From: Streptomyces sp. Ncost-T10-10d
Lineage (GTDB): Bacteria > Actinomycetota > Actinomycetes > Streptomycetales > Streptomycetaceae
Length of the DNA stretch: 64,000 nucleotides
Assembly (NCBI RefSeq): GCF_900091955.1
Contig: NZ_FMDF01000227.1
Coordinates: 124,001-188,000 of the forward strand
Direction: 5' to 3'
Numbering within the stretch: position 1 is the stretch's first letter; each line of letters begins with the position of its first letter. This document shows, piece after piece, positions 1 through 8,039 of this stretch. The notes beneath the pieces are model-generated. The model was given only the letters and a program-made list of their open reading frames with translations. It was not told the origin of the DNA and did no database searches. The position numbers and the translations under genes were made by a program.

Positions 1-552
1 GCCGGCTTTCGGATCTGCCGGTTTAGGCTGCGTCGCCTCCCAGCTGAAACGCAGGAGCTTACGCCCGTTGAGCAGCAGGTCCGAGACATCCTCGACCGGC
101 AGGACCAAGGTGCAGCAGATGAGAACAGTGCTGACGTGTCTTCGGCGCCTGCTCAGCGGCGGACGACTACGGTCGAACGTATCGTCCGCGACACGGCTGT
201 TGTCCGCCGGGTTAAGCGATGGCACGAGTACACGTGTCAGATCTGTGGTCTAGTGCTGACAGTTGGGGCTGAGGGTAAGAGCTATGCCGAAGGGGCGCAC
301 ATACAAGCGCTTGGCGGCTCGGCGGGGGGTCCCGATGTCGAGGGGAACGTGTTGTGTCTGTGCCCCAACTGCCATGTTCGACTTGACCGTGGTGCCCTTT
401 ATCTGACCGATGAGTTCCGTGTTGTGGATCGCTATGCAGAAGGTCTGACCTCGCGATCGGTTCCGTTGAGGACGGTGGACCAGCATCGCATTGGAAAGCG
501 ATTCCTTCGAGCACACCGGCGCTTCTGGCATATAAGCGATCTGGATCGCTAA
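1..552 (+). CDS. HNH endonuclease, probably SRA/YDG-HNH type IV restriction enzyme (5' end missing)
   Basis: The reading frame is open from base 1, so the true start lies left of the window. The last 138 residues from the ATG at 136 hold an HNH fold: a CQIC zinc knuckle, an AHI motif, then N-x-LCLCPNCH and a following Asp. The residues before it (FRICRFRLRRLP, from about base 10) look like the closing strand of an SRA/YDG domain, which binds modified cytosine. An SRA-HNH protein would cut modified DNA (type IV restriction). HNH is clear; the SRA part is inferred from a short stretch. The gene converges on the helicase gene and their stop codons overlap by 4 bp. Codon usage is less GC3-biased than in later genes, which suggests an acquired segment. 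Confidence 0.7.
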   Translation, partial: AGFRICRFRLRRLPAETQELTPVEQQVRDILDRQDQGAADENSADVSSAPAQRRTTTVERIVRDTAVVRRVKRWHEYTCQICGLVLTVGAEGKSYAEGAHIQALGGSAGGPDVEGNVLCLCPNCHVRLDRGALYLTDEFRVVDRYAEGLTSRSVPLRTVDQHRIGKRFLRAHRRFWHISDLDR

Positions 553-3500
553 CCTGCAGCAATTGCCGAGTAGGTCCATACATCAGCAGGAATCTCATGA
601 CGGAGCTTCCAGGTAATGCCCATGGGCTTGCTGCCCTTGTGTTCGATGTACTCGGCCGGACCAAGAAGCATCCACGGCTGGGGCCCGCCGATGTCCGTCT
701 TCTTGTAGCGGCGGACGAAGAGTAGGACGTGAGTGCCCTTCTCTTCGTGGGTCTGGTAGCGGATGCCGGTGGGGGATGTCTCGGAGGTCTGGTTCTGCGA
801 TTCCCAGTGGAACAGGGACTCGTTCAGGGCGTAGTCCTTGTAGCGGGTCTCTGGCGAGAAGTCCTTCTCGTCCTTTTCGAGGGTGATGAGTAGTGCGTCA
901 GTCTGGATGTTTTCGCACCACTTCACACCTTCGCGGAAGTGTCCCGGCATGAAGCCACCCACGTAGGACTGCCCCAGGGCAGGGAGGATCTCTTCACGAC
1001 TGTACGAGGCGTGCACTGTCAGCGGCAGGCTTGCATGCCTGCCGAGCAGGGGGACGGGTACGTGGTCGGCCTGGTCCAGGGCGTGAGCGAAGACCTGGCG
1101 GAGCTCGTCGCGGAAGGCGTGCTGAGGGCGAAGGGTGTTGAAGCCGTCCTGGTAGCTGTTGAAGTCGCCGCCCAACGGCCACAGAGAGAAGAAGAACATG
1201 CGGGCATACGCCTGTTCCTGCTCGCTGAGGTCGTCGTACGTGGGGGCGTCGTCAGCGAGGAGCTTGCTGTATACGGCGACTCGGAGCGGGTCATCGACGT
1301 GAAGGAACGCCGATACGCGCTTCAGCAGCGACGTTTCACCCTCCGGCCCGGTCTCAGGGAGGAGCTTGGCCCGGCGGAGCAGACCCGTCCATGAGTTCCC
1401 GTTGCCCCGGTAGAGCTCCTTGAGCTCGCGACCGCTCTCCTTCAGGTAGTCGGCGAGCTGAGGTTCGGCGTACCTGGCGACCTCGCGTGCAAGCTGGGTG
1501 ACGTTGACGCTGATCTGGCTGCGGATGTTGTCAATGATCAGATCCTTGGCCTTCGACTCAAGGATGATCTGGCAGCCAGACGGCAGCTGCGGAAAGTCGT
1601 GCTCGATGTTGGCGAGCAGGCGATTGCGAGTGAGGTTGGTCAGCGCGCGGAACTGCTCCTCGAAGCGGAACTCCTTGCGGTGCTGACCGATGAAGTCCAG
1701 GACAGTGAGGACGGCCTTGTCCTCGGTACGACGCAGGCCTCGTCCCAGCTGCTGGAGGAACACCGTGGCGCTGGAAGTAGGGCGCAAGAGGAGCAGGGTG
1801 TCGACGTCAGGGACATCGAGACCCTCGTTGAACAGGTCGACAGAGAAGATGACCTGGAGCGCGCCTGCCTTGAGCTGATCCAGGGCGTCCTTGCGCTCAT
1901 GGCGTGAGGTCTCGCCGGACAGGGCGACCGCATGCAGGCCGGCTCGTCGGAAGAAGTCGGCCATGAAGACGGCGTGGGCGACTGATACACAGAAGCCCAG
2001 CGCGCGCATCGAGCCCGGGTCGGCAACCTTGTCCTTCACGGCCTGCACGACGAGCCTGGCTCGTGCGTCATTGCCAGTGAAGAGATTGCTGAGGGCCGTG
2101 GCGTCGTACGACCCCCGCTTCCAGGTGATGGCGCTCATGTCGGTGTTGTCGGTGACGCCGAAGTAGTGGAATGGGCTGAGTAGATCGTTCTCCAGGGCTT
2201 CCCAGAGGCGCATCTCTGCTGCGATCCGGCCTTCAAAGAACTCGTCCTGGATGTTCAGCCCATCCATGCGTTCCGGGGTAGCGGTGAGTCCCAGCAGTTC
2301 CTTGGGGTCGAAGTGATCCAAGATCCGCCGGTACGTGGGGGACGTGCCGTGATGGAACTCGTCGATCACGATGACGTCAAAGTGGTCTGGAGCGAAGCGG
2401 TCCAACACACTTGAGTTGAGCGACTGGACGCTGGCGAACACATGCGTCCAGCTATCAGGGATCTCCCCACCGACGAAGAGCTCGCCGAAGTTCGCGTCAG
2501 TCAGCACGTTCTGGTAGACGCGCAGAGACTGCTCCAGAATCTCCTTGCGATGGGCTACGAAGAGCAGACGCGGGTCACGGCCCAGCGTCCGCCGAAGCCG
2601 CTTGAAGTCCAGAGCTGCCATCACGGTCTTGCCTGTGCCGGTCGCGGCAACGAGGAGGTTGTGGTGCCGACCGTGAACGGTGCGCTCCACTTCGAGGCGT
2701 TCCAACATGTCGCGTTGGTGCGGATAGGGGCGCACCTCAAGTCCGGAGAGCGTGATGGTGGTGCCACCGTTTCGGCCGGATCCGCCAGCTTGAGACAGCG
2801 CATCGTCCAGTCGTTGCGCGTCGCTGTCGGGGTCGTACGGCTCGAAGGAGCGCTCACTCCAATACGCGTCGAATGTTGCCTCGAACTTGCGGAGGACGGA
2901 TGGCGTGGCGACCGACGACAGCCGAACGTTCCATTCGAGCCCGTCAAGAAGGGCGGCCTTGGACAGGTTCGAGCTGCCCACGTACGCCGTATCGAAGCCG
3001 CTCTCGCGACGGAAGAGCCAGGCCTTGGCATGAAGGCGCGTAGAGCGGAGCTCGTAGTTGACCTTCACCTCGGCGCCGAACTCGCGTACCAGACGATCCA
3101 GTGCGCGACGCTCCGTGGCTCCGATGTAGGTCGTTGTCAACACACGGATGGGTACGCCGCGATCGCGTGCGGAGGAGAGCGACTGCTCAAGGACTCGGAG
3201 TCCGTGCCACTTCACGAAGGCACAGAGGAGATCTACGCGGTCCGCCGTGGCCAACTCAGCGCGGAGCTCAAAGCCCAGGCTCGGATCATCAGGCGAGTTG
3301 GTGATCAGTGCCGTCTCGGAGAGGGGTGTTGCCGGGCGAATTGCGTAGACGCCAGGAGCTTCTTGCTCTGCGACTGCGAGCAATTGTCGGGGGCCCTCGA
3401 TGACGAGATCGACCCACTCGGTCGCACCTTCGATGGTGTTGAGCGAATCCAGGATGTGGTTGGCGGCGACCACCTGCTCCGCAGGTGAGAGGCCCTGAAG

Positions 3501-3689
3501 GACCCGTCGCACGGCGCCCGCGATGTGGCGTGACAGCACGTGAGGTGCAGATTCAGCGCCGACTATTTCATCGATGGAGTGCCAGCCCGTGGAGTCGAGT
3601 TGCTTCATACGCTCTTCGAGACGGTGGGTGATCAGCGTCTCGTAGAGCCCAGCAACCGGAGCTGCTTCGCCTGCAAAGTCGTTGGGCAT
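549..3689 (-). CDS. PLD nuclease-DEAD/DEAH helicase-DUF3427 protein
   Basis: A 1046-residue multidomain protein. Residues about 130-260 are a phospholipase-D-type nuclease domain with H220-x-K222 and N241. A superfamily II helicase core follows: Walker A ATGTGKT (349-355), Walker B DEFH (443-446), LTATPER (468-474) and a C-terminal helicase half with an QQLGRGLRR motif. The last 400 or so residues match the DUF3427 type, with the typical stretch ESLFHWESQNQT. Such proteins are annotated as restriction or DNA-repair helicases and often sit in defence islands. Its tail-to-tail neighbour is an HNH nuclease, so a joint role against foreign or modified DNA is likely but inferred. Full length, no break seen. 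Confidence 0.85.
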   Translation of the reverse strand: MPNDFAGEAAPVAGLYETLITHRLEERMKQLDSTGWHSIDEIVGAESAPHVLSRHIAGAVRRVLQGLSPAEQVVAANHILDSLNTIEGATEWVDLVIEGPRQLLAVAEQEAPGVYAIRPATPLSETALITNSPDDPSLGFELRAELATADRVDLLCAFVKWHGLRVLEQSLSSARDRGVPIRVLTTTYIGATERRALDRLVREFGAEVKVNYELRSTRLHAKAWLFRRESGFDTAYVGSSNLSKAALLDGLEWNVRLSSVATPSVLRKFEATFDAYWSERSFEPYDPDSDAQRLDDALSQAGGSGRNGGTTITLSGLEVRPYPHQRDMLERLEVERTVHGRHHNLLVAATGTGKTVMAALDFKRLRRTLGRDPRLLFVAHRKEILEQSLRVYQNVLTDANFGELFVGGEIPDSWTHVFASVQSLNSSVLDRFAPDHFDVIVIDEFHHGTSPTYRRILDHFDPKELLGLTATPERMDGLNIQDEFFEGRIAAEMRLWEALENDLLSPFHYFGVTDNTDMSAITWKRGSYDATALSNLFTGNDARARLVVQAVKDKVADPGSMRALGFCVSVAHAVFMADFFRRAGLHAVALSGETSRHERKDALDQLKAGALQVIFSVDLFNEGLDVPDVDTLLLLRPTSSATVFLQQLGRGLRRTEDKAVLTVLDFIGQHRKEFRFEEQFRALTNLTRNRLLANIEHDFPQLPSGCQIILESKAKDLIIDNIRSQISVNVTQLAREVARYAEPQLADYLKESGRELKELYRGNGNSWTGLLRRAKLLPETGPEGETSLLKRVSAFLHVDDPLRVAVYSKLLADDAPTYDDLSEQEQAYARMFFFSLWPLGGDFNSYQDGFNTLRPQHAFRDELRQVFAHALDQADHVPVPLLGRHASLPLTVHASYSREEILPALGQSYVGGFMPGHFREGVKWCENIQTDALLITLEKDEKDFSPETRYKDYALNESLFHWESQNQTSETSPTGIRYQTHEEKGTHVLLFVRRYKKTDIGGPQPWMLLGPAEYIEHKGSKPMGITWKLRHEIPADVWTYSAIAAG

Positions 3690-4013
3690 CGCCGAGTCCC
3701 CCTCATCTCGTCAGCTATGCGTGCAGTTCTATCAAGCGGGACTGACAAAGCCGCTCTCGCATGAGCCCGCCCGTGTTGGGGGAGGGTCTTCGGAAGGGTG
3801 TCGTGATCAACTCAAGGCAAATTCCATCTGCGTCCGCTTCGTCGCAGTGCGCTGCAACCGCCGATGGCTGCACTCCACGCCCTGCTGCCGAAACCCGTAC
3901 GAAGCGCCTCAAGTAGAGTCACAACATCGCCCTCGCAGCGCAGAGATCGAGTGTCCACTCCGCTGGGGGAGCTTCACCGGGTGGAAACACCGCACTTGAA
4001 GGAATCGCCACAC
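3690..4013. other. Divergent intergenic region
   Basis: About 320 bases between the divergent helicase and RidA-like genes. It must hold both promoters. I see no convincing ORF by codon bias and no clear repeat. A weak Shine-Dalgarno sequence (aaggaat) lies ahead of the ATG at 4014. Confidence 0.5.
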
Positions 4014-4433
4014 ATGAGCGACAACCGCACCATCACCAACCCTGCCGGGCTGCACGACCCCACCCCGTTCGGTTACAGCCATGCCGCTTCCGCACCCGGC
4101 GAGCTGGTGTTCATCGGTGGGCAGTACGCCTCCGACGACACCGGCCAAGTCGTGCCCGGTGACTTTGCCGCGCAGGTCGAGCGGTCCTTCGGCAACCTGC
4201 GCATCGCGCTCGCCGGTGTCGGTCTCGGCGTCGAACATGTCGTACGGCTCGGCACGTACATCGTCGACCATGACCTGGAGAAGCTGGAGATCCTCGGCAG
4301 GGCGCTGCACGGCGCCTGGGGCGACCGGCTGCCCGCCCAGACGCTCAGCGGGGTTGCTTCGCTCGCGCTGCCCGGGATGCTCTTCGAGATCGACGCGGTC
4401 GCGGTCCGTCCGGCCGAGGGACGCGAAAGCTAG
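4014..4433 (+). CDS. RidA/YjgF family protein lacking the catalytic arginine
   Basis: A 139-residue Rid-family protein. The ATG at 4014 is chosen because upstream codons in this frame have no family similarity and a Shine-Dalgarno-like aaggaat precedes it. Family marks are FIGGQYASD near residue 35 and FEIDAVAV at the C terminus. RidA deaminates reactive enamine/imine intermediates, using an arginine (Arg105 of the E. coli protein) in the PAR motif. Here the matching triplet reads PAQ, so Gln replaces Arg. Rid subfamilies 4-7 also lack this residue and do not show the classic imine deaminase activity, so the role is unknown. It stands alone between convergent or unrelated genes. Confidence 0.85.
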   Translation: MSDNRTITNPAGLHDPTPFGYSHAASAPGELVFIGGQYASDDTGQVVPGDFAAQVERSFGNLRIALAGVGLGVEHVVRLGTYIVDHDLEKLEILGRALHGAWGDRLPAQTLSGVASLALPGMLFEIDAVAVRPAEGRES

Positions 4434-4458
4434 GAGCGTGGGTCGGTAACGGGCAACT

Positions 4459-4495
4459 GCCTGGCCGGGCCCGGCCCACGGCTTGCGGGCCAGGC
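4459..4495. terminator. Hairpin between convergent genes
   Basis: GCCTGGCC at 4459-4466 pairs with GGCCAGGC at 4488-4495. The loop holds a further GC-rich palindrome. It lies just after the RidA-like stop and before the 3' end of the convergent S1 gene, so it may end both transcripts. There is no clear U-run. Confidence 0.45.
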
Positions 4496-4565
4496 GTTCC
4501 TTGAGCTGCCCGCACGCGTGTCTCACGCTTTGCGGCTGCTCAGCGGAGCGAAGCCTGAGCAGGTC

Positions 4566-4934
4566 CTACGGAGTTGATGGTTTCGAACTCCTCACGACTT
4601 CGCCGATTTCGGATGGCCAAGCGGGCCTGTATCGGGCAACGAAGTCGGCGAAGTCCTCGCACAGATACTTCGGATCAGACGGCTTGAGCCGTATCTGCTG
4701 GTGGCCCTTGTGCACCCACCAGATCTCGAAGTCGGTCACAGTCCCCTCGGCAGGCCAGTCCTCGATTCGTGTACGAGGCAGAAGCACGACGTCGACGAAC
4801 CCTTCGACGCCGAGGCCGATGTCCACGAAGATGCCGATCGTTCCGGGCCTGGGCACCCGGACGACTGTGCCCGTGACGACCTGACCGAAGCGCAACTCAC
4901 CTTGAATTCGCTCCCACTCCGCCTCCGTCACCAC
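4566..4934 (-). CDS. Small S1 RNA-binding domain protein
   Basis: A 122-residue protein. Residues about 14-75 read as an S1/OB-fold: FGQVVTGTVVRVPRPGTIGI followed by FVDIGLGVEGFVDVVLL, the usual G-x-V and F-V-D pattern of S1 repeats. Short solo S1 proteins like this are common in Streptomyces; the substrate is unknown. An RNA- or nucleic-acid-binding role is family knowledge only. It is read on its own from the minus strand, with a remnant of an unrelated gene upstream. Confidence 0.7.
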   Translation of the reverse strand: MVTEAEWERIQGELRFGQVVTGTVVRVPRPGTIGIFVDIGLGVEGFVDVVLLPRTRIEDWPAEGTVTDFEIWWVHKGHQQIRLKPSDPKYLCEDFADFVARYRPAWPSEIGEVVRSSKPSTP

Positions 4935-5089
4935 TCACGCATCCTCGCACGAGCACCGGCCTGGACAGGAGGGCCCGGTGCGAGCTTCAGTTCGTGCCGG
5001 GCTCAACGTCTGAATTCGCCAACAGTGTGAGTGTCTGCCGGGGCTGCTGGGGGAGTGGATGGTGTGTCATCCGGGGTGGTTCGCCGCGG

Positions 5090-5249
5090 TCAGGGGGCCG
5101 GGTGGTAGGCGTGCAGGATGGTTTGTTCCGCGGTGCCGCCGTCGGTGTCGCGTGGCGCGGCCTTCAGGGAGACGAAGGGGCCGGGCCCTGCGGGTGGGCT
5201 GGTGGTGACGCGGTGGCTCGCGGTGCCGTCCGAGGTGACCGGTGTCCTG
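5090..5249 (-). pseudogene. C-terminal remnant of a secreted subtilase-type (S8) peptidase
   Basis: On the minus strand, ending at the TGA at 5090-5092, the frame reads GPGPFVSLKAAPRDTDGG followed by TAEQTILHAYHPAP. This closely resembles the last strand of the C-terminal domain of large Streptomyces S8 peptidases (pattern FVSLRA-x-DT-GN-x-x-QT-I-AY). Only about 50 residues remain. No start codon, catalytic domain or ribosome site is present, and the upstream side is cut by the GNAT stop codon at 5250. I read it as decay of a larger gene. The identification rests on a short motif. Confidence 0.45.
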
Positions 5250-5765
5250 CTATGCCGTGCCGTCGTCGAAGGAGACCTGGTCCGCCGTACTCCGTGCGTA
5301 ACCCAGCCCCGGCCGCCCGCTCAGCAGGAGTTCCTCTCCCGTCGGGACGAAACCCGCGCGGGTCAGGACCGTTTGGGAGGCCGGGTTGTCGTGTGTGGTG
5401 GCGGCCCGCAGTGTGGTCAGGCCGTACTCCTCGGCCGCCAGGGTGCAGAGGCGGCGGACGGTGGCCGTGGCCAGGCCCCGGCCGGTGGCCTTCTCGGCTA
5501 CGCGGTAGCCGAGTTCGGCGGAGCCGTTCGCCGCGTCGACCAGGTTGAAGCGGCCCAGGATCACGCCCTGGTCGTCCACCAGGACATGGAAGTGACAGAT
5601 GCCCGCGGCCTGTTCGGCGAGCAGGGCGGCGAGGCGGGCGTCGAAGTTCGTGAAGTAGTCGTCGCCGCGGTCCGGGACCGATGCGGCGAAGAACGTGCGG
5701 TTCTCCTGCTCGAACGCGAGCAGGGCCGGGACGTGATCGGGATGGAGACGCTGGAGGTCGGGCAT
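5250..5765 (-). CDS. GNAT-family N-acetyltransferase (RimJ/RimL type)
   Basis: A 171-residue GNAT protein. The ending GRFNLVDAANGSAELGYRVA (strands 3-4), the acetyl-CoA loop EKATGRGLATATV and the NPASQTVLTRAGF motif near residue 135 are those of RimJ/RimL-like acetyltransferases. These transfer acetyl groups from acetyl-CoA to N termini or small amines. The substrate cannot be told from sequence. ATG start at 5765. It is separated by about 180 bases from the SEC-C gene upstream on the same strand, so co-transcription is possible. Confidence 0.85.
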   Translation of the reverse strand: MPDLQRLHPDHVPALLAFEQENRTFFAASVPDRGDDYFTNFDARLAALLAEQAAGICHFHVLVDDQGVILGRFNLVDAANGSAELGYRVAEKATGRGLATATVRRLCTLAAEEYGLTTLRAATTHDNPASQTVLTRAGFVPTGEELLLSGRPGLGYARSTADQVSFDDGTA

Positions 5766-5943
5766 GGCTGCACCATACGGATCGGCGGCATGGCGTGGCC
5801 ATCAGGATTCCGCGGACACCACCCCCGTCGTCGTGCCGTGACGGTCGCGGCCCGATGTGTCACGTTCACGCACGAGGGCATGGGTGGCCGTGCAGTACGG
5901 GAACGGCCCCGGTTGCGCCGGGACCGCCCCTTCGTACGGTCGT

Positions 5944-6945
5944 TCAGTCCGCCCCGTGGCACTCCCGGTACGCCCGTCCCGATCCGCACCAGCAGGGCGC
6001 GCTGCGGGCCGGGGGCCAGGGGACCGCTCGGCCGCGGGCGGCGAGGGTGGTGGCGTACTGGGGGAGGAGATCCGGGTCGGCCGGGGACGTGGCTTCCGAG
6101 GCGGCGAAGGCCTCGTACGACGGGACCGTGCCCGTCACGATGCCGAGGTTCGGGGTGCCGGCCTGGTGGAGGTCCCGGAGTGCGGCTTCCAGGCGGGCCA
6201 GGTGGTCGGCGTGGGAGGGGTACTCGCCGCGCAGGACCGGGTACGCGTTGAGGAGTTCGTCGAGCTCGGTGGCCGGCCAGTGCAGCACCGCCACCGGGAA
6301 CGGGCGGGACAGCGCGGTGCGGTACGTGCCCAGTTCGGCGCGGAGGCGGGTGATCTCGGCCCGGAGCTCGCCCGGGTCCGAGGAGCCGAGTGCCCACAGG
6401 CGCTTCGGGTCGTGCAGCTCGTCCAGCGTGACGGAGGCCGTGTGGACGGTGTCGGCCAGCTCGTCCCAGACATCGTGCTCGACGCCCATCAGCCTTCGCA
6501 CCCGGTGGCGGCCGATCAGCAGTGACTGCGTGGCGTACGGGACCTCCTCGCCCGGCGTGAGGAGGAGCGTCAGCGCGGTCGTGAAGCAGTCGTGGGCCGC
6601 GTCCAGCTCGTCGTGCGATTCGAGGGTCTCGGCCGCGATCTCCCAGGCCGCCGGGTCGAGCGGGCCCGCGGCACGGATGCCGTCGATGATCGCGCGGGCC
6701 TCGGCCTCGTGGCCGTACTCCCACAGGTTGGCCGCGTTCAGGGCCTTGACCAGGTGCGGGTGGTCGAGGTCGGGGGAGCCGAGCAGTTCGTCGTAGAGAG
6801 TGGTGGCGCGGGCGCGGTCACCGGCGAGCTCCAGATGGGCCGCGGCCTGGAGGAGCAGCGGCTCGCGGTCCTCGGGGTACTGCGCCGCGGTGCGCAGCAG
6901 GCGCTCGGCTTCGGTGATGTGGTCAGCAGGCGTGTCGGGGCGCAT
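5944..6945 (-). CDS. TPR-like protein with C-terminal SEC-C metal-binding motif
   Basis: A 333-residue, mostly helical protein from the ATG at 6945; another ATG lies ten codons upstream. The N-terminal half contains tetratricopeptide-like pairs (AAAHLELAGDRARATTLYDE, and similar units) typical of Streptomyces tetratricopeptide/SEC-C proteins. The C terminus has APCWCGSGRAYRECHG, the SEC-C zinc motif C-x-C-x8-C-H also found at the end of SecA. The motif binds a metal and often mediates contact with ribosomal or other proteins. Exact function unknown. The neighbour upstream is the divergent sortase. Confidence 0.75.
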   Translation of the reverse strand: MRPDTPADHITEAERLLRTAAQYPEDREPLLLQAAAHLELAGDRARATTLYDELLGSPDLDHPHLVKALNAANLWEYGHEAEARAIIDGIRAAGPLDPAAWEIAAETLESHDELDAAHDCFTTALTLLLTPGEEVPYATQSLLIGRHRVRRLMGVEHDVWDELADTVHTASVTLDELHDPKRLWALGSSDPGELRAEITRLRAELGTYRTALSRPFPVAVLHWPATELDELLNAYPVLRGEYPSHADHLARLEAALRDLHQAGTPNLGIVTGTVPSYEAFAASEATSPADPDLLPQYATTLAARGRAVPWPPARSAPCWCGSGRAYRECHGAD

Positions 6946-7032
6946 GAACCACACCGTACTGCTGTACGGCATCTGGACGGAGGGTTGTTCCGGCCCTGGA
7001 GAGTTACGGCACATGGCCCTATCGTGCGGGCC

Positions 7033-7825
7033 GTGCGGGAGCGGATACCGGTCGTGGTGCAGGGAAACTCGCGAGGGCGCCGGGTCGCCGCGCGCGGGTT
7101 GTGGACGGGCGCCGAGGTGATGGTGACCCTGGGTTTCGTCCTGTTGTTGCTCGTTGTTCATCAGCTGTGGTGGACCAACCGGCAGGCCCGCGCCGACGCC
7201 CAGCACAAGGTGCAGGCGCTTGAGAGGGAGTGGGGAGAGCCACGGGGGCAGGCACAGGAGGAGCCGCGACAGCCACAGGGGCCGGAGGGCGGTACGGGGA
7301 GCAGTGGCGAGTCCGGACGTGGGGCTTCCGGCGGGGGTTCGTCCGGGGGGCGCACCGCACCCCGCGCCCCGCTGGGACCAGGCGTACGCCGTCATCCGTA
7401 TCCCGCGGCTCGGGCTCGCGGCCCCCGTCGCCCAGGGCATCAGCAAACGCGGCGTCCTCGACAAGGGGTACGTCGGGCACTACCCGCGCACCGCACAGCC
7501 CGGCCAGGCCGGGAACTTCGCGCTCGCCGGGCACCGCAACACGCACGGCGAACCCTTCCGGTACATCAACCGGCTGCGGCGCGGGGACCGGATCGATGTG
7601 GAGACCCGGGACGCCGTCTACACGTACACCGTCGACCGGACGCTCGGGCAGACCAGCGCCGGTGACAGCGGTGTCATCGCGGCCGTCCCGCGCAGCAATG
7701 TGAACCCGCACGCCGGGTACGGCACGGCCGGTTCGTATGTGACGCTCACTACGTGCACGCCCGAATTCACCTCCCGTTACCGGCTTGTCGTATGGGGGAA
7801 GCTCACGGGGGTCCGGGGGCGGTAG
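7033..7825 (+). pseudogene. Class E sortase split by a frameshift
   Basis: From the GTG at 7033 (or 7024), frame 1 encodes a basic N terminus, a membrane segment (VTLGFVLLLLVVHQLWW) and a Gly/Ser-rich linker. The catalytic domain lies in frame 2: WDQAYAVIRIPRLG, LAGHRNTHGEPF (catalytic His), VTLTTCTPEF (catalytic Cys) and SRYRLVVWGK (catalytic Arg), ending at 7825. The frames must be joined by a +1 shift, most likely in one of the G runs at about 7341-7366. Intact class E sortases attach LAxTG-tagged proteins to peptidoglycan. The break may be a true mutation or a homopolymer error. A LAATG-bearing protein lies 8 kb downstream. Confidence 0.7.
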
Positions 7826-7850
7826 CGGTGTCGCACTAAGGTTTTCTGAC

Positions 7851-8039
7851 GTGCTCAGACGACGTCCGCAGTTGTTGTGGTTGCTGGTCCCCTACGTGCT
7901 GTACCTGGGGTTGCTGCCGTTCGTGAACCGGGTCCGTCCCGTGGTTCTCGGACTGCCGTTCCTCTTCGTATGGCTGCTCGGGGCGACCTTGCTGACACCC
8001 GTCGCCGTATGGCTGACTCGACGGGGGGACCGCCGGTGA
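7851..8039 (+). CDS. DUF3311 small membrane protein
   Basis: A 62-residue protein from the GTG at 7851, with aagg ten bases upstream. It has two membrane segments: LLWLLVPYVLYLGLLPFV and PVVLGLPFLFVWLLGATLL. DUF3311 proteins are usually encoded directly before a sodium/solute symporter, as here: the stop TGA overlaps the next GTG by 4 bp (GTGA). It is probably an accessory subunit or assembly partner of that transporter; the role has not been shown. Confidence 0.85.
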   Translation: MLRRRPQLLWLLVPYVLYLGLLPFVNRVRPVVLGLPFLFVWLLGATLLTPVAVWLTRRGDRR

